DNA of 64,000 nucleotides from Ixodes scapularis (Eukaryota > Arthropoda > Arachnida > Ixodida > Ixodidae), in assembly GCF_016920785.2 (NCBI RefSeq), contig NW_024609846.1, positions 86,933,816 to 86,997,815 on the forward strand, written 5' to 3'. Of this stretch, positions 8,942 through 20,355 are shown one piece after another. Numbering within the stretch: the first letter of the stretch is position 1; every line of letters starts with the position of its first letter. A program made the translations under genes and the position numbers. The notes beneath the pieces were generated by a model that saw only the letters and a program-made list of their open reading frames with translations, was not told the DNA's origin and did not search any database.

Positions 8942-11400
8942 TCAAGCTGGGGCTTTCATGGCAGGCACACTGGAGAAACGTGAGTAATTAGAGAGGACGA
9001 AACGAACGGTTCGGTTCTCGACGGACTCAATATGGTTTGCTAAAATAACTTGGTGAGGACTCCAGATCGAAGACGAATATTCTAATTTAGGGCCGACACG
9101 GCAAACACATAGAATACGCTCAAGGAATGGAGAAGAGGACTTAAAGTTGCGGCTCAAATATCCTAAAGTGCAGTTTGCTGATGCTAGGATAGTATTAATA
9201 TGAGTATGCCAGGAGAGATCAGAAGTAATGTGGACACCTAGATACTTACACTAATTAGTATAAGCAAAGGTTGTACCGCGAAGAGTGTGATTCGGTTGGG
9301 GGTAAGATGGAGAACGGAAGAAACACATACATTTACATTTATCAATGTTAAGATTCATCTGCCCGCGTAATGCACCAGTAGGCTATTTTACCGATGTCTG
9401 TCTGTAATGTTAGGAAGTATAGTCAGGGGTCGTTATTTTTTTGTGCACAAGACAATCATCTGCGAAGATACGAAGAGGGGAAGAAATGTGATGAGGGAGA
9501 TCATTTATATGTATTAGGAAAAGCAGAGGCTTAAGGATAGTTCCTTGAGGGACGCCAGAAGTAACAGAAATGGCAGCGAAAGCTGCGTTGTTATCATTAA
9601 CATGCTGCGAACGATCTGATAGGAAAGAAATAATCTATTCTAGTACTTGGGGGTCAATATTTAACGTAGATAAGTTATGAAATAAAATGTTATGTGGGAC
9701 CGTATCAAAGGCTTCGGGGAAATCGAGAAACACCGCGTGAGTAGGATAACCGCGGTCCATATTCTGATAGAGGTCATTAGTAAAGGAGGCAAGTTGGGTC
9801 TCACAGGATAGGGACACGTGAAAACCATGTTGAGAGCTGCAGAAAAAGCTGTTTGAATCAAGCAAAAGTACGAAGATGTTTGGCGATGTTAGGCTCCAGA
9901 ATTATGGAAGATATGAAAGTTAGGGAAACTGGTCTATAGTTGAGAGGGGATGTTTTAGCACGTCCCTAACAGATCAGAAGGACCTTGCCGAATTTCCAAT
10001 TATCAGGTTCCTCTCCAACCTCGAGCAATTTTTGAAATGTCCTGGTTAGAAAAAGGGCATTTTTCAGCTTTGTACTACGAAGTCCTTTAGAATTTATATT
10101 ATTGAAGCCACAGGAAAATAATTTTTTCAGAGAATGGCTGATTTCAACAATGCCGATGAAATCGACTATAATTTAGGTCTATTGGGAGGTAATCGCATGA
10201 GACAAAGGAGTCATGATTGACAAAAGTAGGATCAGTAAAAACACTTAAAAAACGTTATTAAAAAGGGATGCATGCTCTCTATCCGGAATAAGAGTGCAAG
10301 AGTCATTAACTAGCTTAAAGAAAGACAGCAGTTTAGGATTCACAACAAACCAGAATTGGGGAAGGTTACTTTGAAAAATACTAGGCATGTATCACAAAAA
10401 AATATTTGCTTACGCTGACGTAGCTCAATTTTATACTCACTGTCGCAATCATTGTATCGTAACCAAGACACAGGCGTATTGATAGATTTGGCTGTACATA
10501 AGAGTCGTTTCTTTTGGTTAGAGAGGGAACGGAGCGATCGAGTAAACCATGGACACGAGGTATTAGATTCAGTTACAGCGCGAGGAACGCAGAGTTCTAT
10601 AAGGTCTTTAATTTTACCATGAAATAAACACCAATTGTTTAAAAACTTCTCGAATCAAAATTGCTTTAATAGAGGGGAAAGCTAGTACTCTGATACACAG
10701 GTATTAATTAAATCAACATCGCCCGTATTGAAGAAAAGTATATTTTTACCACACTCACACACTTTACCACACACAAGAAAGCACTGAAATGCTTTGTGGT
10801 CGCTTCACCCACCTAAACAGGAAATTTAATGGACAAATGGAGGGTTATTAGAAATAAATAAATCTAGGGTGCTGGAACAATTGTCTATAACTCTAGTTGC
10901 GAACTGTACTACCTCAGGTTAAACGTCAAACACAAACCTAGAAATGCACGGGCACTTGCCCCTCTACAGAATTTTGCGTAGTACCGGTTCAATCTATACT
11001 AGGAAAGTTAAAATCACCGAAGATAAACCCGGGACAATCAAGACCGGAGCGCGACAAGACGGGTAGGTCATCTTGTAGTCAATCAGTAAATGCCAATCGG
11101 GCGTCAGGAGGGCGATAGTAAACACCTATAAGTACTGTCTCACAGGGAAACTTTAAATACACCCAGACTGATTCCAGCACACTTGATATTGAGATAAGCC
11201 GGTTGGGAATGTCTTTTTTAACACCAATAAGAAAACCACCGGCCCGCCGGCCTGTCCTGTCGCAACGACAAATGTTGAAGTCATGATGATCGCCTAAAAT
11301 TTCACAGTCATCTATACCAGGAGAAAACCCACATTCCCGATATGAAAATATTACTTGCTTCACAGGAGCTGATTAAGGAACACAGATGCTCTTGATTGGG
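8942..11400 (-). pseudogene. ORF2 remnant of element 2 (endonuclease and RT)
   Basis: Endonuclease blocks are at 11363-11079 (GRRAGGFLIGVKK and VLIGVYYRPPDA). RT blocks follow leftwards. An EEPDNWKFGKVL segment and NYRPVSLT lie near 10000-9900. QHGF, THAVFLDFPEAFDTVPH lie at 9865-9635. The RT tail, with KLEYSSSIWSPHQ and ESVENRTVRFVLSNYSR, lies at 9157-8942. Numerous stops and shifts separate the blocks. The FADD region around 9480 is decayed. It was once a complete CR1/L2-type polyprotein and now has no coding capacity. Confidence 0.8.
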
Positions 11401-12122
11401 TACAATACTTAAGAATTAGGATAAAGAACGCTGATGGTCGTAGGTTTCGCTATTACATATTACAGAGCGAGCGACGTCTGCACTTCCAGCATTTTCATGA
11501 AGAACACTGGTGTCCATGGTTTTCGCTGTCACAGATTCAACGGTACAAGCACTCCCCGCACGGTCCTATCTAGTGAGGTCTTTAAAAGATGTAGTCGCGG
11601 GGTCGCAAATTAAAGTCCTGTCGCCAATGTGCAGCTTATCATAGCGCATTTTGTACGGTTGCAGTTGCGATTTTGCAAACGCAATGAGACGGCTACGAGC
11701 TGCTCGCGTCGCCACAGAGAAGTCTTCGGACAAAGAAACCGGTGAGCCTTTCAATTTAAACGCACAAAGAAGGACATTTTTTTTTTAATGAAAAAATCAT
11801 GACAATAACTGGTCTAGTTTTATTTGCATTAATTTTACCTATTCTGTGTGCACGCCCTATGTAGGAGTCATCAAGAGTAATGCCGAGATGTTCATTGGCA
11901 AGACTTATGATCTTTCGTTCCGATTCAGACCAGGTTTCACCCGCAGTTTCTGGTCAACAATAAAACATAAGGTTGCACCGCCATGAGCGATTTTAGCGTC
12001 ATCCAGACGAGATACCAAAGAGGACGTAGCAGTTGTCTGGTCATTGACGATCCTGCTTAAGTCGGCGACCTATTTGTTTTATCGAGGTAGCCGATGAAAG
12101 CTCACTTTCAATATATTCTAAA

Positions 12123-12329
12123 AATATTTAGACGAAGAAATGCAGTCTGAGTTGTGGCATTAAGCAATGCAACACGTCACGCTTTCATTGCCTAATGTCA
12201 CAACTCAGACTGCCTTTTTTTTTATCTAAACATATGTTTCGGCATCGTCATTCGCTGGGCTACCTCCGTACGTTGCTGTGGTTGGCTCTCCGGTTGTTGT
12301 GCGGAAAATAGGCGCACGGGCTTTGTTTA
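12123..12329. mobile_element. Palindromic MITE, copy A (truncated left arm)
   Basis: It has the family centre (GCAGTCTGAGTTG and its complement CAACTCAGACTGC), the CATATGTTTCGGCATCGTCA block and the outer GTTGTGCGG...GCACGGGCTT segment on the right. The left arm lacks its outer 90 bp. It sits inside ORF1 of element 2, so it arrived later. Confidence 0.85.
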
Positions 12330-12518
12330 GCATTTAGTAGCAATTCTCCTATCAAGGGATGCGATACGGCTATCTACAAGTACATGTTTATCAATAAGCA
12401 CATGTTTATCATCAGTTCCAAGAGCAACCTGCCGCTCTCCAAGTCTTGAAGACTTAACATCGAGTGACATAAGGAGTTCGTGCATTGCATTAACTTGCTC
12501 TGCTTGCAGAACTGTCAA

Positions 12519-12560
12519 AGTTCTTGGGTTGGACTCAACGTCACCCGATAGTGAAAGTAG
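12519..12560 (-). promoter_or_regulatory. Decayed 2A motif in element 2 ORF1
   Basis: The frame reads LLSLSGDVESNPRT. It matches the 2A core up to N-P, but the terminal Gly-Pro has become Arg-Thr (GGN to AGA and CCN to ACT are the simplest routes). It should not skip. The upstream PCPR motif and leucine run are still present. Confidence 0.75.
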
Positions 12561-12672
12561 GGACCAGAGTACACTCGCACAGTCGCGTACAACATTAAAA
12601 CAAATACGGGGGCACGGGAGCCCAATAAAGTCATCATTGTTACCTTTCATTTTACATAAAGGGTTTGCATAC

Positions 12673-13269
12673 CTGTACGAAAACGAACATTTTGGGGTAA
12701 GGAATCTCTGTCGGGCGTACGCTGCCGCGCCCACTGGAGTGACCGTGCTTGCTACAGTTCCTTTTTATGGTGCCGAGAAGCACCATGGATATCTTGATCG
12801 CGTTGTTGTAGTCACAGAAGTTGATAAGCGTCGAGATGCAGTCCGTCTTGCCGGTTGTAGATCAAAGCCCGTGCGTCTAATTTCCCGCACAACACTCGGA
12901 GAGCCGATCACCGCCACTCACGGAGGCAGCTCAGCGAATGACGATGCCGAAACATATGTTTAGACCAAAAAACGCAGTCGGAGTTGGGACATTAAGCAAC
13001 GCAAAACGTCACGCTTGATTTGCTTAATGTCACAACGCTGACTACGTTTTTTGTCTAGATATATGTTTCGGCATCGTCATTCGCTGAGCTGCCTGCGTAA
13101 GTTGAGGTGATTGGACCTCCGGGTGTTGTGCGGGGAAGTAGACGCCTTTTTACAGTGTTAGAAACGGGTGGAGCTGTAGGGCTGATACCGGCAGGCCAAG
13201 CGGAAACTGTACGAAAACAAACATATCGAGGTCAGGAATATCATTCGGGCGTACGTTCCCGCGCCCACT
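12673..13269 (-). repeat. 5' monomers of element 2 (about 238 bp, two copies, MITE inserted)
   Basis: TGTACGAAAAC near 12673 and 13208 begins two matching segments that both run to GCGCCCACT (12735 and 13269). After removing MITE copy B (12862-13158) the spacing is about 238 bp. On the coding strand the monomer 3' border is CGTACAG, followed by GTATGC on the ORF1 side. CATAAAAAG (12761-12769) precedes CCAGTGGGC by about 30 nt. The outer copy stops matching at 13269, exactly the A of CAGTGGGC. Confidence 0.75.
12862..13158. mobile_element. Palindromic MITE, copy B
   Basis: Both arms are nearly complete, starting with AAAGCCCGTGCGTCTAATTT and containing CCCGCACAACACTCGGAGAG. The arms have diverged from each other, so this is an old copy. 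It interrupts the outer 5' monomer of element 2. Confidence 0.88.
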
Positions 13270-15688
13270 CTTTGAAATGTATCGTCAATTAAGTAACGAA
13301 TCGGATGCCGCGATTCAAAGCGATCAAATGTGCGGTATCCGATTGGTGAAACTCATGGCACATTACTCTCAACAAATGTGAAACTATGTGGGTTTCTTGT
13401 CGGGACACGTCCCTATTGTTATACTCAATTTGTAATACCCAACTGCAGTAGGAGGCGTATCATAAACTTCTTGGTGTTCCCTTAACTGCTACACATAAGA
13501 CTCATATCATTATCGCGAAACCTAACTTTGTGCTTGGATATCAGAAGAAAAAAATTAACTTTTCCTTTATGTTATTAAAACGACTTCTGTAGAAAACTAG
13601 TTCGACCCAAGCTTTAATATGAAGCGTCAATTAGGGACACCAGCAACACGACGCTTGTGACCAAGCTCGAAGATCTGCGAAATCGCGGAGCAAATTTTGT
13701 ATGTTTATGTTTACGTTTATGTTTATTTGTTGACTCTCACCAACGGCCACCTACCTTCCCGGTGGTGCATCATAGTACTGACGAAGAAAAACACACACAT
13801 ACACATCAAGCACACCGGAATTACACGCAAAAATAACAAATTAAATAAAATCACATGTTCTGTTATGGTTCTAACATTGCACTTTTAAAATAGCTTTAAG
13901 GCATGAACATGTCAATCGAAGATGACAAAATGCGAGTACACAAATCTTACATTCGGATCACAGGCGAAAGTTTCGAGCGCCCCATCAACATAAAACAGTT
14001 CTGTGGGTTTGAAAGGGAAAGAAGCAAAAAAGACTTACGGTGGATAATAAACTTGAGCATGGCAATTTGCCGTTTAAAAGTTTGTTAAAAGAAATAACAA
14101 ATTTTGAAAATCTCCTTTTTAAGAAAGTGTGTCCAAACCTGTTTTATTAAGCAGCCAGTTATAGTCATAATATTTCTTGCCGTTGTGCCGGTGATAAAAA
14201 AAAAACGATTAAACCGTTTTTTGACGCTTTATGTGCGCTTAGATTTTGAAGAATAAACTAAATTCTAGGCAGTTGAAGCAAGCTCCAATATGGAACGGAC
14301 AAAAATAAACAGAACAGGCGGAGATGACAGTATGTTAATCTATCGCGTAATGTTTGAGGTCATTGTGAAACTTGACACCATTGTTATTGTCATCTCACCT
14401 CTAGCGTTTCAGCTACGAAAGGCCCTTGATCGCTTTCTGTACTTTTCCTATGTTATAGAATATCTCGTTTATACATTTTCTGCAAAATACATGATTCGGT
14501 CATTGCTTCACTAAAATCAAGATATAAATTTCACGCATTTTTACAAGAGTCAACAATAATAGAGTGTTGTCTCATTGCTTGCATGACAGCTTTTCTAGTA
14601 ACCCTTTATTTTATCTTCTTTTTTTTTTGCGACAACATGGTTGGATTGCAAGGCTATACTGCCGTAGGCTGCGTTCTACCTGCACTCTCCAAAACATGTT
14701 TTACGTTGGCTAAACTAAGATTAATTTGAACGAGTAATTTAATGAACACGAAATGCACATTGGAAATAACGTACATATTTTTTGGCTCTGGCTATTACTA
14801 AGTGAAATATACTATAGCAATGATACACCGAAAATGATCCATCTATGTTTCGTAAATAACTGTTCGTCTTTGCTTCTGTGGCCCTTTTGTTTTACTTTGT
14901 TTCCACAAAATTCTTATGTGTTTAATAGGTGACCAATGTTCTTTCGAATATATCGTCATTGTGTATAAGGGATTCTGCTTACTTTTCCAGCCCCTGTTCT
15001 CGCGTATTACATTTGGTGTGAAGTCCCTATGCACTTCAATGACGACAATTTTGACGTTATTATACGCCTAGAATTTACCAGTGGACGCGATACTCGCAAT
15101 AAGGTCTCGCGGAATAATAGTGTATCTTTATTTATGTCAAAGTTTAGCTGGATGTCAAGAGACGCACACAAATTGTTTTAGAATGTCCAGTTTTCACTTG
15201 CAATACAATATAGTGCAGGGAAGCCCGCTCCCTCTTTATCATTGCTCCGTCTTTTCAAGTGAGAAGCACTTAGTCGACAGACGGATAACACGTATGTTAA
15301 GGGTAAGCAAACGGTTATCCTGTAGACTTTTTCGACGCGGACGCCGCCACCTTGAACCGCAGAACTTCCGGTATGAGGGAAAACATTGTTTCGCTCTCGC
15401 CACGCTACTGGGAAAAGCTTACGTTTAACTGGCGGCTGTGTATCATCCTTGTTTTACCTTACCTATGTGTGTTTACTTGTTCCATGTTTTAATCAGTTTT
15501 ATACACGTTAATAAAAAAAAAATAATTGACTAAATTCATAATTCCTCTTGTTAAAAAATTATTCAAATCGATTACTTGATTACTTCAAAGGAGAAGTAAT
15601 TTGACATTAATTGAAAAAGTAACCGTTACTTTTCCGATGACTTCGGATTTTCAGAAGGGTAGATTTTTCTAGGCCAGGAAACCGATCA
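13270..15688. other. Anonymous AT-rich DNA
   Basis: No conserved gene is seen. A short TTTATG/TTTACG microsatellite lies at 13696-13730. Open frames here are short and without motifs. Confidence 0.5.
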
Positions 15689-15689
15689 T

Positions 15690-16760
15690 CGAATGACAAT
15701 TCGTCACACGTCAACTGGTAGCCGGGCTGTTCGTCACATAGGGCAATTCGTCATAGGGCAGTTCGACATTATGAAAATTCGTTCGACTATTAACATGTAT
15801 TTCTTTTTGTTTTGTAGCTTTTTTCATGTTTATCGCGCATACATCTACCAAGAGGGTACAAGTACCAGCGATCACCTTAATTGAATTAATTTTTTCCTTG
15901 ACACAAGAAATCAGACTGAATAATTGCTAATAGCCATTGACTAGTTATGTGTTGTCCACCAGAATTTTCGCACCTCTCTCAGTCACTAATAGAAAAAAAA
16001 GGATGGCAAATTGCTAGGGAATTGGGGGGGGGGGGGGGCGTTTTATGAAACGTTTCGGTCGCGCCTGCACAGCGCGTGTGCTCCATGCCAAGTTCGTGTC
16101 GTGCATGCACAGTAGCTCTGTCGCGCTCTTGAAAGGCATATTATATGCTTCCAAGGTGAACTAAAGTGCTTACCAACCTAAAACTTTCTAAATAGGACAC
16201 TACACAGAAGCTGAATAACGAAAGCGACCGAACGCTAAAAAAAGCTAGTACTCGGGAAACAATATCCTCAAACATTATCTCCGGTTCTTCGGCGAGTTGT
16301 CCCACTGCCGAATTGCCCTATATATATATGACGAATTTCCCTTTGTGACGAATAGCGCTGCTATGACTTGCCCTATTGGGAATTGTCTTTCGACAAAAGG
16401 CCCGCATCCATATTTTTCTGCCCGTTTGAAAACGTGCGTGTCGTACTGTCTATTATTGAATTTTAATGACCGGATGACAAAACTACTCATTTTCTGAGTC
16501 CCCTCCTTCTGGTAAACCATCCTCGATCTTGACCGAAGCTGGGTTCGAGAATTCCGTGGTAGGGAACCTGTGAACACGAAGGGCGCCATCGGGAATGGGA
16601 GAGAAAAAACTCATTTGTTCGAATTAGGATTGGGTACAAAAGGTAAGTCACACTGGGCAAAAAGGCGGGATAGGTCTATCCGTCATATGACGATTTGTCA
16701 CAGGACGACGGGTAGCAGGCCTGTTGGTCACAGCGGAACATTGGTCATAGTATGATTCTT
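15690..16760. mobile_element. Candidate nonautonomous element with repeated TTCGTCA-type subterminal words
   Basis: Near 15692-15770 the words TTCGTCACA and GGGCAATTCGTCATAGGG recur. A related block in the same orientation lies at 16680-16755, and one in inverted orientation lies at 16300-16385. Clusters of such short words in both orientations are typical of subterminal repeats in DNA transposons. No transposase is seen and exact ends cannot be set. G14 lies at about 16026. Confidence 0.45.
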
Positions 16761-17249
16761 TAACGGGGGCAACTTCACGGGTACAAACTTCGCAGACTGG
16801 ACGCCCAGTCTGCGAAGGTCGGGTCGCTCGTTGATACGAGAAGAGAAGTGGCACGTGTATGTGTAAGCTAGACAAAACCACCAAAAATAACTAAAAAGAA
16901 CTGCGATAAAATTTCCATATCATTACAATGGGATCGAGCATGAGCAAAAACTGGGGCTTGGGCATTCAGCTGGACCTCTTATCAACTCTTGTGCGTCGAA
17001 GGACGATAGGCGACGCGCAAGGGCCCAATCGCTGAGAGGACAGAACTCGAGTGTTTATTAAATAAACAGGAGCACTTCACAGACTGATTGTTTAGCTGCC
17101 AGGAATTGCAAGTAGGTAACACCCGACATTCTTTTTTTACCCTGGATATATTTATCCAAGGTGGACGCAATTTGCATAAAATATTACTGCGTATTTCCTG
17201 TACATGTTTCCTGGATATTATTGCATGTTAATTTTTACCGAGTTCTCAG

Positions 17250-17506
17250 CCACACTTTAAAAAGAACGCCCATGCGTCTACGGGCCCGCACAACACTGGG
17301 AGAGCCAATTACCGCAACTTACAGAGGTGGCTCAGCGAATGACAATGCCGAAACGTATGTTTGGACCAAAAAAACGCAGTCTGAGTTGTGACATCAAGCA
17401 TTGCAAAACATCAAGCTTGAATTGCTTTATGTCACAACACAGACTGCGTTTTTTGTTTAAACATGTGTTTCGGCATCGTCAGCCGCTGAGCTGTCTACAC
17501 TTTAAG
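17250..17506. mobile_element. Palindromic MITE, copy C
   Basis: The left arm is complete from ACACTTTAAAAAGAACGCCC. The right arm ends early, after GCTGAGCTGTCTACACTTTA, so it has lost about 55 bp near the end. The central hairpin (CGCAGTCTGAGTTGTGAC and complement) is present with mismatches. Confidence 0.85.
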
Positions 17507-20029
17507 AAAAAATCACTACACTGGGTAGTCAAACTACCGTTTTGGGGCTTTGACAACCCCAAAAAGCGAGTGACTAGCCTTTGGCCAAAGTGTCGACCGG
17601 AATGACCACTTTTCTGCAGGTTACGACGGGGGGGAGGGGGGGGGGGTCACTGCTCCACGTATTTTATTTCTAATGAGAGAAATTAAATATGACGCCATCC
17701 TTTCTGAGCAAACGGTCGTATACGTGTTGTTGGATCTATTAGCGTGGTGCACGACTTGCACTATTTACACTTTCCCCTAGCAATAGTAATATCATAGTAA
17801 TATCTTTTATAGTATTTTTTAATGAAATGATTCATTAATCTGGTCAGACTAATGCCGAGGACTCTGGGTGTGTCTTGTCTTTCCCGGGTCTTAAGGACTG
17901 CGCGGGTCCTGGTCGTAGCCTCCAGGTACTACTCTCGATCTCAGGTCCTGCCTGAGGCTGCTCAGTAACTTTCCGCCCCCGGGTCAGGTGGCGCTGCTGA
18001 CGCTCGAAGGTGCTCTCATGTTCGACGAAACTTTCTTTTGCCGCAAGTGACGGCAACGTAGGATCGTGGCTCCCAGTAGGGTGAAAGCGTGGGGTTGACA
18101 CTCTCACCCTGCTGGACTTCGTTTGACACCAACTCCGACTAAATTTCCTAGATAAGAGCTTTCTACCACTAGCGACATTCATTGAAGCGCCAACTGTTTG
18201 ACGGTGAAGGTTTTTGGGAAACGAAGGGCGGCGCACAACAGAAGCCTGTACTGGATGTTGCCATTTTGTTCAAGCGGAATGTGCTTTGTCTTTTGTACTG
18301 GCTGTGGTTTATAGTAAAAAGTCCGACTGCAGACAACGCTGCGATCAGATAGAGTCCATTGAGCAGTGCCACAAGTGCATAATCACGGGGCTCGTTGTCT
18401 TTGTGCCTTTGCCAAGACCGGCTCAACCAATCACGCACAAAAATAAAGCGTAGGATCACGCCGGATTCACCATGCGTTATTGGCCTGGTCAGTGATTTCA
18501 AACGCACAAAAGGTGCATGAGTTTCACGACAATACAGAGTAGCTTTATTTTCTTCAAATTAGGCAGAACATCGGCTGTTGTTTTCTAATCTCCCGGAGCC
18601 GCTTGTGTACCTCGAACGCGCAGCAGGCAATAGATAAAAAGGCGATAAACCTAAAGCGCCTTCGGCGCCTTCGTGTTGCTCTGTTTCTGTTGCAAATAGA
18701 GTCCAAATAGCCAGAGCATGAGGCCTTGGCTCAGCAGCGATATGAGTCGCCCTTGGGGCTAATGAGCGCCGTAGCGCTTCGCGACAAGGGCTGTCCCGAC
18801 AAATATTCTTGTGTGGCGTGCCGCTTCGCCGTCCGCTCCAAGAGCCGCCCACATCGCTGCTGTTCCCGGTGTCGCTCGGCAATTCGTGTTTCGCTTGTGT
18901 TAAACTCAATACTATAAAATTACGTAAATGACAACGTTGACACCATCTTTAGTTCTTAGAAAAACACAAATGAAGAAGCTTAAATATGCATATTGGAAAA
19001 AAAGTGAAGCCTTAATTTTCTGATCAGTCTTTAGACAAACCTCGTTCCGTCGCGACTACTTCAGCTGAAATCCAAGAGCACCAATAAGTGGAGGCACTAC
19101 ACGCAGCCTCAGAAGAAACAGAACCCGTGGGAAGTTCTCATCAAGCATACTCCTCACACACTCTACTTCTGAATACATTTAAACTTATCTTGATAGTTCT
19201 GATAAACCGTGTACACGCAGACTTGTACGTGATCCGTTACAAGTCACGAAATTACTTGTAATCTTTTACATTTATTACTAATTCTGAAACGGAATAATTA
19301 CATATTTGCTAGAGTATAATTGTAAAGCTTTTTTTTTTTCTTTTGCATAACAGCTTTGTTATGTAATTTTATGAACATCACGGCTTCGTTTTCAACTCGT
19401 ACATTTTTATCCAGACCCCCCCCCCCCCCCCTACCCCCGAAAAACTAAGTGTTCATTTTGGTACAGTCGACCGCCTCAACAATCTCAGGCGCCTTGCCCA
19501 GCGTAAAAGGTAAGGTAAACGATAATAAGTCGCCTAGCTATGTTTGGAGATTTGTGTTTTACTTTATCCCCCTTGTTCTCCTTCTCGAGGGTTTATTATC
19601 GGTTATTCTGTCCAGCTCGCATGCACCTTTGCATTAATTGCATAAGCATCGTAAAAAAGGCTCACTCTTCAGTTCCAAAAATCATTTCGCTACTGCGCCA
19701 GGATCCTGAATTATTCTTTTCTTCAAGCCCTAACTACAACAACAAAAAATCAGGTAGGGTATTTTTAAATAAAAAAAGAAGAAAAAAAGAAAGAAATGCC
19801 AGTAAGTTATTAACGATTTTGTTTTAAGCCTTTCGTTTCTTTTATTTCTCATGGAAGGTGGGGTGAGGACGACACCATGTGATTGCGTGTGCGAACCTTC
19901 GAGAACTCGAGGCAGTAAGTGCACAGAGAAGAATTAACAATGTCCCTCTCGGTTACAGTGACTACAACAATTTTTAAAAAGCTACAAAAGCGCTGTTTAT
20001 TTTTTTAATTATTTTGAATACTACTAATC
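17507..20029. other. Anonymous DNA with G and C homopolymers
   Basis: No recognised gene. A G-rich tract lies at about 17626-17647 and a C tract at about 19417-19433. A moderately GC-rich part (18540-18900) contains several short open frames without known motifs. Confidence 0.5.
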
Positions 20030-20355
20030 ATATTCGGGGTTGCAGTAGTGTGGGAAAGTTTGAAGTATGACAGACGAAAACAATATTGAACAGAGAATTT
20101 GCAGGTCAATATTCAACGCAAATGTGGAAGTCAAGAAAGAAAAAATAGTAAATAACTTTAATAGAATAGATACATTGCACTTCGTAAAACGGCGTAAAAA
20201 TAGTTTACGATGAAGTGTGGCCATCGAAGTAATCGAGAAAGATATCAGTAGAATACAAATGAACAGCATTCTGTGGCCGATGGTTCTATTTATTAATGGT
20301 TCTGCGAGAAAAAGAGAACTTAAAGCAGTGATTATGAGCGACGTCTTTCACATAC

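Larger units (their letters stand above)
11566..12734 (-). pseudogene. ORF1 remnant of element 2, split by a MITE
   Basis: The N-terminal piece (12734-12330) carries a leader with LPCPRICFNVV, the decayed 2A motif, and a helical stretch with a short internal repeat (DKHVLIDKHVLVD). The C-terminal piece (11754-11566) carries SLSEDFSVATRAARSRLIAF and KMRYDKLHI, matching the end of the RRM-type ORF1 domain of element 1. MITE copy A separates them. The central RNA-binding block is not recognisable. Confidence 0.65.
8597..13269 (-). mobile_element. 2A-type non-LTR retrotransposon, decayed (element 2)
   Basis: It reads right to left: 5' monomers (13269-12673, interrupted by a MITE), ORF1 remnants (12734-11566, interrupted by a second MITE), endonuclease and RT remnants (about 11363-8940) and a 3' tail of ATAA repeats at 8597-8615. 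It shares architecture with element 1, including a PCPR leader, a 2A motif and tandem monomers, but differs strongly in sequence. No clear target-site duplication is visible. It is dead: many stops and frameshifts, and a mutated 2A. Confidence 0.82.

Noticed and set aside
13690..13735. Short TTTATG repeat as a possible telomeric or CRISPR-like array
   Set aside because: It is a few imperfect hexamers; a simple microsatellite.
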